DNA of 64,000 bases from Erythrobacter ani (GTDB lineage Bacteria; Pseudomonadota; Alphaproteobacteria; Sphingomonadales; Sphingomonadaceae), in the NCBI RefSeq assembly GCF_019204025.1, contig NZ_JAGSPB010000002.1:806001-870000 (forward strand), read 5' to 3'. A model generated the notes under the pieces. It searched no databases. It saw nothing but the letters and a program-made list of their open reading frames with translations, and was not told where the DNA came from. The translations under genes and the position numbers were made by a program. Every line of letters begins with the position of its first letter. Positions within the stretch are counted from its first letter, which is position 1. Positions 45,698 to 54,848 of this stretch are shown here, piece by piece.

Positions 45698-45740
45698 GCC
45701 GTTTCATGACCGAAACAGAAGGTAAGAGAGCTTAAGTCCA

Positions 45741-46046
45741 ATGGCGAAACTGAGTTCCATCAACAAGAATGAGCGTCGCAAGAAGCTCGTTAAGCAGTAC
45801 GCAGCGAAGTACGAGAAGCTTAAGGCGATCGCCGACGACAAGTCGCTCGACGAAGCCGAGCGTCTGATCGCGCGTCTCAAAATGGCGGAAATTCCGCGCA
45901 ACGCGAACCCAACCCGCGTGCGCAACCGCTGTTCCACCACTGGCCGCCCACGCGGCTATTATCGCAAGTTCGGCATCAACCGTATTGAACTGCGCAACCT
46001 CGGCAACAAGGGCCTGATTCCAGGCCTGACCAAGTCGAGCTGGTGA
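45741..46046 (+). CDS. rpsN: 30S ribosomal protein S14 (uS14), zinc-free long form
   Basis: 101 residues, the long form. [41 protein letters not shown] ends it. Only one cysteine is present, so the zinc-ribbon of the short C+ form is absent. It binds in the 30S head. Confidence 0.98.
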   Translation: MAKLSSINKNERRKKLVKQYAAKYEKLKAIADDKSLDEAERLIARLKMAEIPRNANPTRVRNRCSTTGRPRGYYRKFGINRIELRNLGNKGLIPGLTKSSW

Positions 46047-46057
46047 GGATCTGACGA

Positions 46058-46453
46058 ATGGCTATGACCGATCCACTGGGTGATATGCTCACCCGCATCC
46101 GCAACGGACAGCAGGCGAAGAAGGACAGCGTCCTTTCGCCCGCTTCGAAACTCCGTGCAAACGTGCTCGAGGTACTTCAGCGCGAAGGCTACATCCGTGG
46201 CTACAGCGAAGACGAAACCGGCAAGCACAAAGCGCTGCGGATCGAACTGAAATATTTCGAAGGCGAACCTGCGATCAAGCATGTGAGCCGCGTTTCCAAG
46301 CCGGGCCGCCGCGTCTATTCGGGTTCGAAAGAACTCCCGATCGTGCGCAATGGCCTTGGCATCACCATCGTCTCCACCCCGCGCGGTGTCCTTTCGGACA
46401 ACGAAGCGCGTGAGGGCAATGTCGGCGGTGAAGTGCTCGCGGAGGTCTTCTGA
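46058..46453 (+). CDS. rpsH: 30S ribosomal protein S8 (uS8)
   Basis: 131 residues: [20 protein letters not shown] and [34 protein letters not shown]8 binds the central 16S domain and in E. coli represses the spc operon by binding at rplE. The stop shares bases with the rplF ATG (TGATGA). Confidence 0.98.
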   Translation: MAMTDPLGDMLTRIRNGQQAKKDSVLSPASKLRANVLEVLQREGYIRGYSEDETGKHKALRIELKYFEGEPAIKHVSRVSKPGRRVYSGSKELPIVRNGLGITIVSTPRGVLSDNEAREGNVGGEVLAEVF

Positions 46454-46986
46454 TGAGCCGCATTGGTAAAAAAGCGGTCGCGATCCCTAACGGGGTGACG
46501 GCCAATATCGAAAACGGCATGCTCAGCGTGAAAGGCCCGAAGGGCACGCTGACACTGGGTCTGTCCGACCTCATCGATTACAAGGTCGAAGAGGGCGAGA
46601 TCCAAGTGAATCCGGCCAACGACAGCAAGCAGGCGCGTTCCTATTGGGGCATGCAGCGCACGCTGGTGTCGAACCTGGTCGAAGGTGTCACCGAAGGCTT
46701 TTCCAAGACACTCGAGATTTCCGGCGTCGGCTACCGTGCGAAGGCGCAGGGCAAGACCCTGAAGCTCGAACTCGGCTTCAGCCACGATGTCGATCTCGAA
46801 GTGCCCGAAGGTATCGAAGTGAAAACGCCCGATCAGACCACGGTCGAAATTTCCGGCATCGACAAGCAGGCCGTTGGCCAGTTTGCCGCGGAAATCCGCC
46901 GCTGGCGCAAGCCTGAACCTTACAAGGGTAAGGGCATCAAGTATCGCGGCGAATATGTCTTCCGCAAGGAAGGGAAGAAGAAGTAA
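46453..46986 (+). CDS. rplF: 50S ribosomal protein L6 (uL6)
   Basis: 177 residues. [32 protein letters not shown] opens it and [29 protein letters not shown] closes it. L6 lies by the sarcin-ricin loop. It overlaps rpsH by 1 bp and rplR follows after 1 bp. Confidence 0.98.
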   Translation: MSRIGKKAVAIPNGVTANIENGMLSVKGPKGTLTLGLSDLIDYKVEEGEIQVNPANDSKQARSYWGMQRTLVSNLVEGVTEGFSKTLEISGVGYRAKAQGKTLKLELGFSHDVDLEVPEGIEVKTPDQTTVEISGIDKQAVGQFAAEIRRWRKPEPYKGKGIKYRGEYVFRKEGKKK

Positions 46987-46987
46987 G

Positions 46988-47332
46988 ATGGCAAAGCTCT
47001 CTCTCTTTGAACGTCGCCGTCGCCGTGTCCGCAGCGCACTCCGCGCTCGCTCCGGTGGCAAGCCGCGCCTGTCGGTGCACCGCACCGGCCGCCACATCTA
47101 TGCGCAGATTATCAACGATGCCGAAGGCCGCACCGTCGCTGCCGCGTCGACACTGGGGGCAAAGTCCTCGGGTGCGAATGTCGATGCCGCCGTTCAGGTT
47201 GGCAAGGACATCGCAGATGCTGCCAAGAAGGCTGGCGTGACCACTGTCGTGTTCGATCGCGGCGGGTTCCTGTTCCATGGCCGCGTGAAAGCGCTGGCCG
47301 ATGCCGCTCGCGAAGGCGGGCTGGAGTTCTGA
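46988..47332 (+). CDS. rplR: 50S ribosomal protein L18 (uL18)
   Basis: 114 residues. [35 protein letters not shown] core and [28 protein letters not shown] end. It binds 5S rRNA with L5. ATG 46988 is used; the frame is open back into rplF. Its stop overlaps the rpsE start. Confidence 0.98.
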   Translation: MAKLSLFERRRRRVRSALRARSGGKPRLSVHRTGRHIYAQIINDAEGRTVAAASTLGAKSSGANVDAAVQVGKDIADAAKKAGVTTVVFDRGGFLFHGRVKALADAAREGGLEF

Positions 47333-48168
47333 TGATGGCCGACGACAAGAAACCAGAAGAAAACACCGAAGCGCAGGCTGCGCCGGAAGTAACGGAAACG
47401 CCCGAAGCAGCGGCTGCCAAAGCCGATGCCGAGGTTCCAGCCGTTGCAGAGACACCTTCGGAAGCTGCCGACAATCAGTCTGCCGCTGCCGAACCGAGCG
47501 CTCAGCCGACCGAACAGCCCAGGCAACAGGGCCGTGGTGGTCGTGGCCGCGGCGGTGACAATCGTGGTGGCGGCGGAGGCCGTGGCCGCGGTGGACGTGA
47601 CAATCGCCGTGGCGGTCGCCGCGAAGAGGAAGATGACGGAATCATCGAAAAGCTGGTGCACATCAACCGCGTTTCCAAGACGGTTAAGGGTGGTAAACGT
47701 TTCGGCTTTGCTGCGCTCGTCGTCGTCGGTGACGGCCAGGGTCGGGTTGGCTTCGGCAAGGGCAAGGCCCGCGAGGTGCCTGAAGCCATCACCAAGGCAA
47801 CCGCTGCTGCACGTAAGCACATGATCCGCGTCGCCCTGAAAGAAGGCCGTACGTTGCATCACGATGCCAACGGCCGCTTCGGTGCCGGCAAGGTTACCGT
47901 TCGTACCGCGCCTCCGGGAACCGGCATCATCGCCGGCGGTCCGATGCGTGCCGTGTTCGAAAGCCTCGGCGTTGCCGACGTGGTCACCAAGTCGGTCGGT
48001 ACGTCCAACCCGTACAATATGATCCGCGCCACCTTTGACGCGCTCGTCAACCAGACTTCGCCGAAGTCGGTTGCACAGCGTCGCGGCAAGAAAGTCGCCG
48101 ACCTCCTGGGCCGCGGCGGCGCAGACAAGGCAGAGGCTGAGGCCGATGCCGCAGCAGTTGTGGAGTAA
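47332..48168 (+). CDS. rpsE: 30S ribosomal protein S5 (uS5) with long acidic/RGG extension
   Basis: 278 residues against about 167 in E. coli. Residues about 100-265 are normal S5 ([27 protein letters not shown], then [19 protein letters not shown]). The first hundred are extra: residues 1-66 are Ala/Glu/Pro-rich and acidic, residues 67-97 are almost only Arg, Gly, Asp and Asn with repeated RGG. S5 lines the mRNA entry tunnel and affects fidelity. The extension should be disordered and exposed on the solvent side. ATGATGG offers starts at 47332 and 47335. Confidence 0.97.
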   Translation: MMADDKKPEENTEAQAAPEVTETPEAAAAKADAEVPAVAETPSEAADNQSAAAEPSAQPTEQPRQQGRGGRGRGGDNRGGGGGRGRGGRDNRRGGRREEEDDGIIEKLVHINRVSKTVKGGKRFGFAALVVVGDGQGRVGFGKGKAREVPEAITKATAAARKHMIRVALKEGRTLHHDANGRFGAGKVTVRTAPPGTGIIAGGPMRAVFESLGVADVVTKSVGTSNPYNMIRATFDALVNQTSPKSVAQRRGKKVADLLGRGGADKAEAEADAAAVVE

Positions 48169-48173
48169 GACCA

Positions 48174-48359
48174 ATGGCTGCCAAGAAAACCGTCAAAATC
48201 AAACAGATCGGTTCGCCGATCCGTCGTCCCGAAAGCCAGCGCAAGATCCTTATCGGTCTTGGGCTCAACAAGATGCACAAAGTCGTCGAGCGTCAGGATA
48301 CCCCTGAAGTTCGCGGCGCGATCGCCAAGATCCCGCATCTCGTCGAAGTGGTCGACTAA
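48174..48359 (+). CDS. rpmD: 50S ribosomal protein L30 (uL30)
   Basis: 61 residues: [46 protein letters not shown] is the L30 sequence. It begins 5 bp after rpsE. A terminator-shaped hairpin follows 14 bp after its stop. Confidence 0.97.
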   Translation: MAAKKTVKIKQIGSPIRRPESQRKILIGLGLNKMHKVVERQDTPEVRGAIAKIPHLVEVVD

Positions 48360-48373
48360 ACCAAGTTGGGAGG

Positions 48374-48396
48374 CCCCGCTTCGGCGGGGTTTCTTT
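48374..48396 (+). terminator. terminator-like hairpin inside the spc operon
   Basis: CCCCGC-TTCG-GCGGGG (48374-48389) is a stable tetraloop hairpin followed by TTTCTTT. It lies between rpmD and rplO, where transcription has to continue to secY, so it must be partial or act to set the ratio of upstream and downstream mRNA. Confidence 0.7.
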
Positions 48397-48431
48397 CCTC
48401 CAGCGCGAACAAAAGCGAAAGCGAGTGCAAC

Positions 48432-48935
48432 ATGAAACTCAATGACATCCGTGATAACGAAGGCGCCCGTAAGGGTCGCATGCGCGTGGGCCGCGGTATC
48501 GGCTCCGGCAAAGGCAAGACCGCCGCACGCGGCCAGAAGGGCCAGAAGAGCCGTTCTGGCGTGGCGATCAAGGGCTTCGAAGGCGGCCAGATGCCGCTTC
48601 ACATGCGCCTGCCAAAGCGCGGCTTCAACAACCCGTTTGGCAAGGATTATGCCGAGGTGAACATTGGCATGGTCCAGAAATGGATCGACGCCAAGAAGCT
48701 CGACGGAAAGAAAGACGTCACCGAAGACGCACTGCGCGAATCTGGCCTGGTTCGCGGCGGCAAGGACGGCGTTCGTCTGCTCGGCAAGGGCGAGATCAAG
48801 GCCAAGGTCAAGTTCGTCGTCACCGGCGCGACCAAGGGCGCGATTGCAGCCGTTGAAAAGGCTGGCGGCAGCGTCGAAGTGACCGCTCCCACCAATGCCG
48901 AAGTGAAGGCCGCAAAGGCCGAAGCTGCAAAATAA
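48432..48935 (+). CDS. rplO: 50S ribosomal protein L15 (uL15)
   Basis: 167 residues. [43 protein letters not shown] and [17 protein letters not shown] are standard. It has a short Ala/Lys-rich tail. ATG 48432 gives the family start; the frame is open to 48366. Confidence 0.98.
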   Translation: MKLNDIRDNEGARKGRMRVGRGIGSGKGKTAARGQKGQKSRSGVAIKGFEGGQMPLHMRLPKRGFNNPFGKDYAEVNIGMVQKWIDAKKLDGKKDVTEDALRESGLVRGGKDGVRLLGKGEIKAKVKFVVTGATKGAIAAVEKAGGSVEVTAPTNAEVKAAKAEAAK

Positions 48936-49040
48936 TACCATAAAAGCTGGGGCAGGGGGTTCGACAACGCGCCTCCTGCACCCTATCTATCCGTTCTGAG
49001 CCGGGACGGGCCGGCGCAAGACCAGGATTAATTCAGTACA

Positions 49041-50405
49041 ATGGCATCACGCGCCGACAATATCGCCAGCAACATGAACCTCGGCAATTTTGCCAAGGCG
49101 ACAGAGCTGCGCCAACGCATTTGGTTTACGATTGGTGCGCTGATCGTCTTCCGTTTCCTCAGCTACGTTCCGCTCCCCGGAGTCAATCCGGCAGCGTTGC
49201 AGAACCTCGCCGATCTTGGCCGGGGCGGCGTACTTGAGCTCTTCAACACATTTTCGGGCGGCAGCCTTGAGCGGATGAGCCTCATCGCGCTCGGCGTCAT
49301 GCCCTATATTACCGCTTCGATTGTGGTGCAGATGGCTTCGGCACTCCATCCGACTCTCGCCGCGCTCAAGAAAGAGGGCGCGACCGGGCGGCAGAAGCTG
49401 AACCAGTATACCCGGTACGGCACGGTATTCCTGTGCGCGATCCAGGGCTATTTCCTCGCCGCCGGGCTGGAAAGCTTCAGCGCGCAAAACGGCATCTCCG
49501 CCGTGGTTGAGCCTGGCTACATGTTCCGTGTCGGTGCGGTTATCAGCCTCGTCGGCGGGACGATGTTCCTGCTGTGGCTGGGTGAACAGATCACCTCGCG
49601 CGGGATCGGCAACGGCGTTTCGTTGATCATCATGGCCGGGATTGTGGCGCAGTTCCCGACCTTCGCAACCAACCTGTTCGAAGGCGGCCGCACCGGGTCG
49701 ATTTCGCCGGGCATCATCATCGGCTTCATGATCATGGTCGTGATCCTGATCCTGCTTATCTCCTACGTCGAGCGTGCACAGCGGCGTCTGCTGGTGAAGT
49801 ATCCGAAGCGCGCGACGCAGAATGGAATGATGCAACAGGACAATTCCTACCTGCCGCTGAAGCTCAACACCGCAGGTGTGATCCCTCCGATTTTCGCGAG
49901 CTCGCTGCTGCTTCTGCCGCTGACGATTTCCCAGTTCGCTGGTAACTCGGTCGATACCGAGAGCACTTTTGGCGGCGTGATCGTGACGCTGAACCAGTAT
50001 CTTGCCCACGGGCAACCGATCTACATGACCCTGTATGGTCTGGGCATCATCTTCTTCACGTTCTTCTACACTGCGGTTGTCTTCAATCCAGAAGAGCGCG
50101 CCGAAGATCTGAAGAAGGGCGGCGGCTTCATCCCCGGCATTCGCCCGGGCAAACGGACCGCCGATTATCTCGAATACGTTCTCACCCGGATCACGGTCGT
50201 CGGTGCCATTTATCTGACGCTCGTCTGCGTCATTCCAGAATACATGATCGCCCAGACGGGTATCCCGCTGTTCCTCGGCGGAACCAGCCTGCTGATCGTC
50301 GTCAATGTGACGGTCGATACGTTGAGCCAGATCCAGTCTCACCTGCTGGCTCACCAGTACGGCGATCTCATCAAGAAGGCTAAGTTGAAAGGTCGCATGC
50401 GTTAA
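49041..50405 (+). CDS. secY: preprotein translocase subunit SecY
   Basis: 454 residues with ten membrane helices. IWFTIGALIVFRFLSYVPLPGVNP is helix 1, GGSLERMSLIALGVMPYITASIVVQM the plug and helix 2, and GGGFIPGIRPGKRTADYLEYVLTRIT the cytosolic loop that binds SecA/ribosome. It forms the protein-conducting channel. adk starts 65 bp downstream. Confidence 0.98.
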   Translation: MASRADNIASNMNLGNFAKATELRQRIWFTIGALIVFRFLSYVPLPGVNPAALQNLADLGRGGVLELFNTFSGGSLERMSLIALGVMPYITASIVVQMASALHPTLAALKKEGATGRQKLNQYTRYGTVFLCAIQGYFLAAGLESFSAQNGISAVVEPGYMFRVGAVISLVGGTMFLLWLGEQITSRGIGNGVSLIIMAGIVAQFPTFATNLFEGGRTGSISPGIIIGFMIMVVILILLISYVERAQRRLLVKYPKRATQNGMMQQDNSYLPLKLNTAGVIPPIFASSLLLLPLTISQFAGNSVDTESTFGGVIVTLNQYLAHGQPIYMTLYGLGIIFFTFFYTAVVFNPEERAEDLKKGGGFIPGIRPGKRTADYLEYVLTRITVVGAIYLTLVCVIPEYMIAQTGIPLFLGGTSLLIVVNVTVDTLSQIQSHLLAHQYGDLIKKAKLKGRMR

Positions 50406-50470
50406 CGCATGAAGGCGACTGACGGTTTGAACGCGCGGCGAGATGTTCGCGAGATAATAGGGGTTCGTCG

Positions 50471-51115
50471 GTGAACATCATTCTTCTTGGTCCGCCCGGA
50501 GCAGGCAAGGGAACGCAAAGCGCTGGATTGGTGGAGCGTCATTCGATGCGCCAGCTTTCGACTGGCGATATGTTGCGGGCAGCAGTGAAGGGCGGGACAC
50601 CGGTTGGCCTCAAGGCAAAGGCCGTTATGGACCGCGGCGAGCTGGTTTCCGACGAAATCGTTTCGGAACTGATCGACGCCAACCTCGCAGCAATGGACCA
50701 GGGTACTGGCGCGATTTTCGATGGCTATCCGCGCACAGCAGCGCAGGCCGATGACCTCGATCGCATTCTCGCCAAGCACGGACGCAGCCTTGACCACGTG
50801 ATTGAGCTTGGCGTGGATGTCGATGCATTGGTCGAGCGCATCACGGGCCGTTTCAGCTGCGCGAATTGCGGAGCGCTCTATCACGATACCGCCAACCCCC
50901 CTGCCAAAGAAGGTGTGTGCGATGTGTGCGGCGCGACGGAATTCAAGCGCCGTCCCGACGACAACGAGGAAACGGTGCGCACCCGCATGGACGAATACCG
51001 GGCGAAAACTGCGCCGATCCTTCCCGGTTACGAAGCGCGGAACATCGTTTCGCGCGTGGATGGGATGGCAGGCATCGAAGAGGTCGCAGCCTCGATCGAC
51101 GCGATCCTTTCGTAA
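50471..51115 (+). CDS. adk: adenylate kinase (zinc-binding long form)
   Basis: 214 residues from GTG. P-loop GPPGAGKGT at 7-15, then RQLSTGDMLRAAV, FDGYPRT, and a LID with four cysteines (130, 133, 150, 153) that should bind a structural zinc. It interconverts ATP+AMP and two ADP. Its place after secY is the usual alphaproteobacterial arrangement; infA and rpmJ found in E. coli spc are not here. Confidence 0.97.
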   Translation: MNIILLGPPGAGKGTQSAGLVERHSMRQLSTGDMLRAAVKGGTPVGLKAKAVMDRGELVSDEIVSELIDANLAAMDQGTGAIFDGYPRTAAQADDLDRILAKHGRSLDHVIELGVDVDALVERITGRFSCANCGALYHDTANPPAKEGVCDVCGATEFKRRPDDNEETVRTRMDEYRAKTAPILPGYEARNIVSRVDGMAGIEEVAASIDAILS

Positions 51116-51186
51116 GCGCTTCCCGCAAGAGGTCTTTCGCTGGACGTGCCAATCGCATAAGCATCGCCCAAAGGGAGATTTGGGTC

Positions 51187-51849
51187 ATGCAGAAGTTTTT
51201 CACCGCGGCCGCAGCGATCGCCGCTCTTGCCGCCGCTATGCCGGTTTCAGCGGAAGTCACCGAGCAGAGCGAAAACGGTTTCATCACGCGCGACGAGGCG
51301 GTGCTCGATGCAACGCCTAAAGAAGTGTGGCTCGCGCTGATCACGCCGTCGAGCTGGTGGAATTCCGCCCACACGTGGTCTGCCGACTCTACCAATCTGA
51401 CCCTGACACCGCAGGCGGGCGGATGTTTTTGCGAGCGCATTCCGGAGGCGGAGGATGCAGGGCGCATCACTCTCGAAGGCAGCGTGGAACACATGCGTGT
51501 GATCCAGGCCTATCCGGAATCGGCGCTGCGCATGAAAGGCGCTCTCGGTCCGCTGCAAAGCGAACCTGTGACAGGTATCCTTACCATAGCGATCAGCGAG
51601 GCTGCTGGCGGTACACGCGTCGTGTGGGAATATAATGTCGGCGGGAAAATGCGCTTCGAAACGCCCGTCATCGCAGCGGCTGTCGACGGAGTGATGTCAC
51701 AGCAACTCAATGGACTTGCTGAACTTCTGGGTCGTGTAGACGGCGGCGCAGCGGCGCCAGATATAGGTTCTGATGACGAGGGCAATGGCGAAGAGCCGTC
51801 TGAGCCATCGGACAGCGAAGACGCCGCATCCAGCGACGCCGACGAGTAA
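51187..51849 (+). CDS. exported SRPBCC (START/AHSA1-like) protein
   Basis: 220 residues. Signal peptide to about residue 22 (AAAMPVSA), then a ligand-cavity fold: RDEAVLDATPKEVWLALITPSSWWNSAHTWSADSTNLTLTPQAGGCF and VVWEYNVGG. The last 30 residues are an acidic Asp/Glu/Ser tail. SRPBCC proteins bind hydrophobic ligands; exported members are common in sphingomonads. It is inserted between adk and rpsM, inside the ribosomal cluster, with a GGGAGA-preceded ATG. Function unknown. Confidence 0.82.
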   Translation: MQKFFTAAAAIAALAAAMPVSAEVTEQSENGFITRDEAVLDATPKEVWLALITPSSWWNSAHTWSADSTNLTLTPQAGGCFCERIPEAEDAGRITLEGSVEHMRVIQAYPESALRMKGALGPLQSEPVTGILTIAISEAAGGTRVVWEYNVGGKMRFETPVIAAAVDGVMSQQLNGLAELLGRVDGGAAAPDIGSDDEGNGEEPSEPSDSEDAASSDADE

Positions 51850-52238
51850 TCCGCAACAGCAATTGAGTGCGCTTGCGTGCTACGCCAGCGCGCTTTTGAC
51901 GGGCAAGCGAGCAAGCGTTATCGTGCCACTTGAAACAGCTTCGGCGCTGCCCATATTGGCGGCTCGATGGTTTATGCGCGTGCCTGCTGTTGACTGCCGA
52001 AGAGAATCGCAGTAAGCGCGCGGCTCACTCGACACGCCAAATACGACCCTGGCGAACCCAGTCCGGCAGGCAACGCTTTTCCAAATGCGTGCCATCCGGA
52101 CTTTTGCCGTTTGGAGCCCGGTTTCAGGCCGGCCTCTCCGATAGGCTCGCAAGGGAACTTGGCGCGTCATCACAGTGAGCGTTGAGATAGGGGTGATGGC
52201 GCCAATGCCGGAAACCTCTGTGGAGCATGGAGAATTAA
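51850..52238. other. spacer between the SRPBCC gene and rpsM
   Basis: 389 bp with no convincing gene. It should contain the promoter for rpsM-rpsK-rpoA-rplQ, because the SRPBCC gene interrupts the run. TTGACT near 51989 with TAAGCG 17 bp on is only a weak match. No terminator after the SRPBCC gene was identified with confidence. Confidence 0.4.
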
Positions 52239-52607
52239 GTGGCTCGTATTGCCGGGGTAAATATCCCCACCAATAAGCGTGTTATTATCGCGCTTACCTA
52301 CATTCACGGAATTGGCCGCACCACGGCCGTTCGTATCGCCGACAAGCTTGGCATCGATCACAGTGCACGTGTGCAGGATCTGACCGATGAGGAAGTCCTG
52401 CGGATCCGCGAAACCATCGACGAAGATCACACGGTGGAAGGCGACCTTCGCCGGAACACCGCGATGAACATCAAGCGTCTGATGGATCTGCGGACCTATC
52501 GCGGCCTGCGTCACCGTAACGGCCTGCCCGTTCGCGGACAGCGCACGCACACCAACGCCCGTACCCGCAAGGGCAAGGCCAAGCCGATCGCCGGGAAGAA
52601 GAAGTAA
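52239..52607 (+). CDS. rpsM: 30S ribosomal protein S13 (uS13)
   Basis: 122 residues from [41 protein letters not shown] and [32 protein letters not shown] are standard S13. It forms a bridge to the 50S subunit and contacts P-site tRNA. First gene of the alpha group here. Confidence 0.98.
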   Translation: MARIAGVNIPTNKRVIIALTYIHGIGRTTAVRIADKLGIDHSARVQDLTDEEVLRIRETIDEDHTVEGDLRRNTAMNIKRLMDLRTYRGLRHRNGLPVRGQRTHTNARTRKGKAKPIAGKKK

Positions 52608-52664
52608 GCTCAGCTTAGGCTGGACGCTTTTTCCTTCACCCGCATTCAATAAGGAATACGAGAA

Positions 52665-53057
52665 ATGGCACGCGAACCGGGCGGTAAAGTAAGACGCCGC
52701 GACAGGAAGAACATCACGAGCGGCGTTGCGCACATCAACGCCAGCTTCAACAACACCATGATCACCATCACCGATGCACAGGGCAATGCGATCAGCTGGT
52801 CCAGCGCCGGTAGCATGGGGTTCAAAGGTAGCCGTAAATCGACACCGTATGCCGCGCAGGTCGCCGCAGACGATGCCGGCAAGAAGGCAGCCGAACACGG
52901 TGTCCGCACCCTCGAAGTCGAAGTGAAAGGCCCTGGTTCGGGCCGTGAGAGCGCGCTGCGCGGTCTCGCCGCTGTCGGTTTCAACATCACGTCGATCCGC
53001 GATGTGACGCCGATCCCGCATAACGGGGTCCGTCCTTCGAAGCGGCGCAGAGTCTGA
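52665..53057 (+). CDS. rpsK: 30S ribosomal protein S11 (uS11)
   Basis: 130 residues. [52 protein letters not shown] and [23 protein letters not shown] are diagnostic. It lies on the 30S platform by the mRNA exit. AAGGAA precedes the ATG. Confidence 0.98.
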   Translation: MAREPGGKVRRRDRKNITSGVAHINASFNNTMITITDAQGNAISWSSAGSMGFKGSRKSTPYAAQVAADDAGKKAAEHGVRTLEVEVKGPGSGRESALRGLAAVGFNITSIRDVTPIPHNGVRPSKRRRV

Positions 53058-53188
53058 TTTAAGCGTCTGATCCGATTTGCCCGGTGGCTGTTCTGGCCGC
53101 CGAGACTTCAACGGACCGGACGCGCTTTCAGCAGCGCCCCGGTCCGCACATATTTCAAACCCGCTGCAAAGCGAATTAGGGGAAATCC

Positions 53189-54244
53189 ATGTCCGTCAAC
53201 ACGAAGAACTGGCAGGAACTCAAGAAACCCAACACCCTCGAGATCAAGGATAAAGGCGACAAGCAGCGCAAGGTGACTTTCGTTGCCGAACCGCTCGAGC
53301 GCGGCTTTGGCCTTACGCTCGGCAACGCGCTTCGCCGGGTGCTTTTGAGCTCGCTTCAGGGTGCCGCGATCACTTCGATCAAGATCGAGAACGTGCTTCA
53401 CGAATTCTCGTCGCTCGCCGGCGTGCGCGAAGACGTGACCGACATGGTCCTGAACGTGAAGCAGATCGCGCTTAAGATGGAAGGCGAAGGCCCGAAGCGG
53501 CTTCAGCTTTCGGTCACCGGCCCGGCGACAGTCAAGGCTGGCGATATCGCAGTTTCGGGCGACATCGAAGTGATGAACAAGGATCTTGTCCTATGTCACC
53601 TCGATGAAGGCGCGACGCTGAATATGGAACTTACTGCCGACGTCGGCAAAGGCTACTCGCCTGCGGTTCAGAACCGTCCAGCAGATGCGCCGATCGGTCT
53701 GATCCCGGTAGACTCGCTCTATTCGCCGGTTCGTCAGGTCAGCTACAAGGTAGAAAACGCCCGTGTCGGCCAGGAGCTCGATTACGACAAGCTCTCGCTG
53801 ACTGTCGAAACCGACGGCACCGTCACCCCGGAAGACGCAGTGGCCTATGCCGCGCGTATTCTCCAGGACCAGCTGACTTTGTTCGTCCACTTCGAAGACG
53901 GCATTCCGCAGCCACAGTCGGCCATGATCGGTCAGGCTGCTGCGCCGCAGGAAGACGACGCCAACCAGCTCAACCGCTACCTTCTCAAGAAGGTCGACGA
54001 GCTGGAGCTTTCGGTGCGTTCGGCCAACTGCCTCAAGAACGACAACATCATCTATATCGGCGATCTGGTTCAAAAGACCGAAGCCGAGATGCTGCGCACG
54101 CCGAATTTCGGACGCAAGTCGCTGAACGAGATCAAGGAAGTTCTCTCCAGCATGGGTCTGCGCCTCGGCATGGACATCCCGGGCTGGCCACCAGAGAACA
54201 TCGAAGAAATGGCCAAGAAGCTTGAACAAGAGCTGCTGGGTTAA
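53189..54244 (+). CDS. rpoA: RNA polymerase alpha subunit
   Basis: 351 residues. The N-terminal assembly domain ([36 protein letters not shown]) and the C-terminal DNA-binding domain ([48 protein letters not shown]) are complete. Alpha seeds core assembly and binds UP elements and activators. It is followed by a GGCGGCGC/GCGCCGCC hairpin (54254-54289) and rplQ; a CCGG-armed hairpin also precedes it (53111-53145). Confidence 0.98.
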   Translation: MSVNTKNWQELKKPNTLEIKDKGDKQRKVTFVAEPLERGFGLTLGNALRRVLLSSLQGAAITSIKIENVLHEFSSLAGVREDVTDMVLNVKQIALKMEGEGPKRLQLSVTGPATVKAGDIAVSGDIEVMNKDLVLCHLDEGATLNMELTADVGKGYSPAVQNRPADAPIGLIPVDSLYSPVRQVSYKVENARVGQELDYDKLSLTVETDGTVTPEDAVAYAARILQDQLTLFVHFEDGIPQPQSAMIGQAAAPQEDDANQLNRYLLKKVDELELSVRSANCLKNDNIIYIGDLVQKTEAEMLRTPNFGRKSLNEIKEVLSSMGLRLGMDIPGWPPENIEEMAKKLEQELLG

Positions 54245-54336
54245 TCAGGTTCCGGCGGCGCACCGCCCGGTTTCGGGAAAGCGCCGCCAGCACTGGGCTA
54301 CCTCATACGGGCCCCTTTCGAACGGAGTAACAGAAT

Positions 54337-54759
54337 ATGCGTCACGGAATTTCTCAGCGTAAGCTTTCGCGTAAATCGGGCCACCGTACGGCTCTTTTCC
54401 GCAACATGGCGGCTGCGCTCATCAAGCATGAGCAAATCCACACCACGCTGCCAAAAGCGAAGGAACTGCGTCCCTATGTTGAAAAGCTGATCACGCTGGC
54501 AAAACGCGGCGGTCTTTCTAACCGTCGGCTCGCGATGAGCCGCCTGCAGGACGAAACGCAGCTCAATAAGCTTTTCGATACCCTTGCAGAGCGTTACAGC
54601 GACCGCGAAGGCGGCTACACCCGCATCATCAAGGCCGGCTACCGCGGCAGCGACAGTGCGCAGATGGCGATCATCGAATTCGTCGAACGTGACGAAGATG
54701 CGAAGGGCCAGGACAGCGGCCCCGTCATGAGCGAAAACGAAGAATACGCCGAGGCGTAA
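54337..54759 (+). CDS. rplQ: 50S ribosomal protein L17 (bL17)
   Basis: 140 residues. [58 protein letters not shown] is L17. A short acidic tail follows. It lies at the tunnel exit. Last gene of the ribosomal cluster, followed 22 bp later by a strong terminator. Confidence 0.98.
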   Translation: MRHGISQRKLSRKSGHRTALFRNMAAALIKHEQIHTTLPKAKELRPYVEKLITLAKRGGLSNRRLAMSRLQDETQLNKLFDTLAERYSDREGGYTRIIKAGYRGSDSAQMAIIEFVERDEDAKGQDSGPVMSENEEYAEA

Positions 54760-54781
54760 GCTTCGCAGCATCAACGCTTTC

Positions 54782-54821
54782 AAAGGGGCTGGCGGAGCGA
54801 TCCGCTGGCCCCTTTTCTTTT
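54782..54821 (+). terminator. intrinsic terminator ending the ribosomal cluster
   Basis: AAAGGGGCTGGCGGA pairs with TCCGCTGGCCCCTTT (15 bp, two G-U pairs) around a GCGA loop, followed by TTCTTTT. A textbook terminator after rplQ. Confidence 0.88.
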
Positions 54822-54848
54822 GCACCGGCGCAGCTAGTGTCGCGCACC

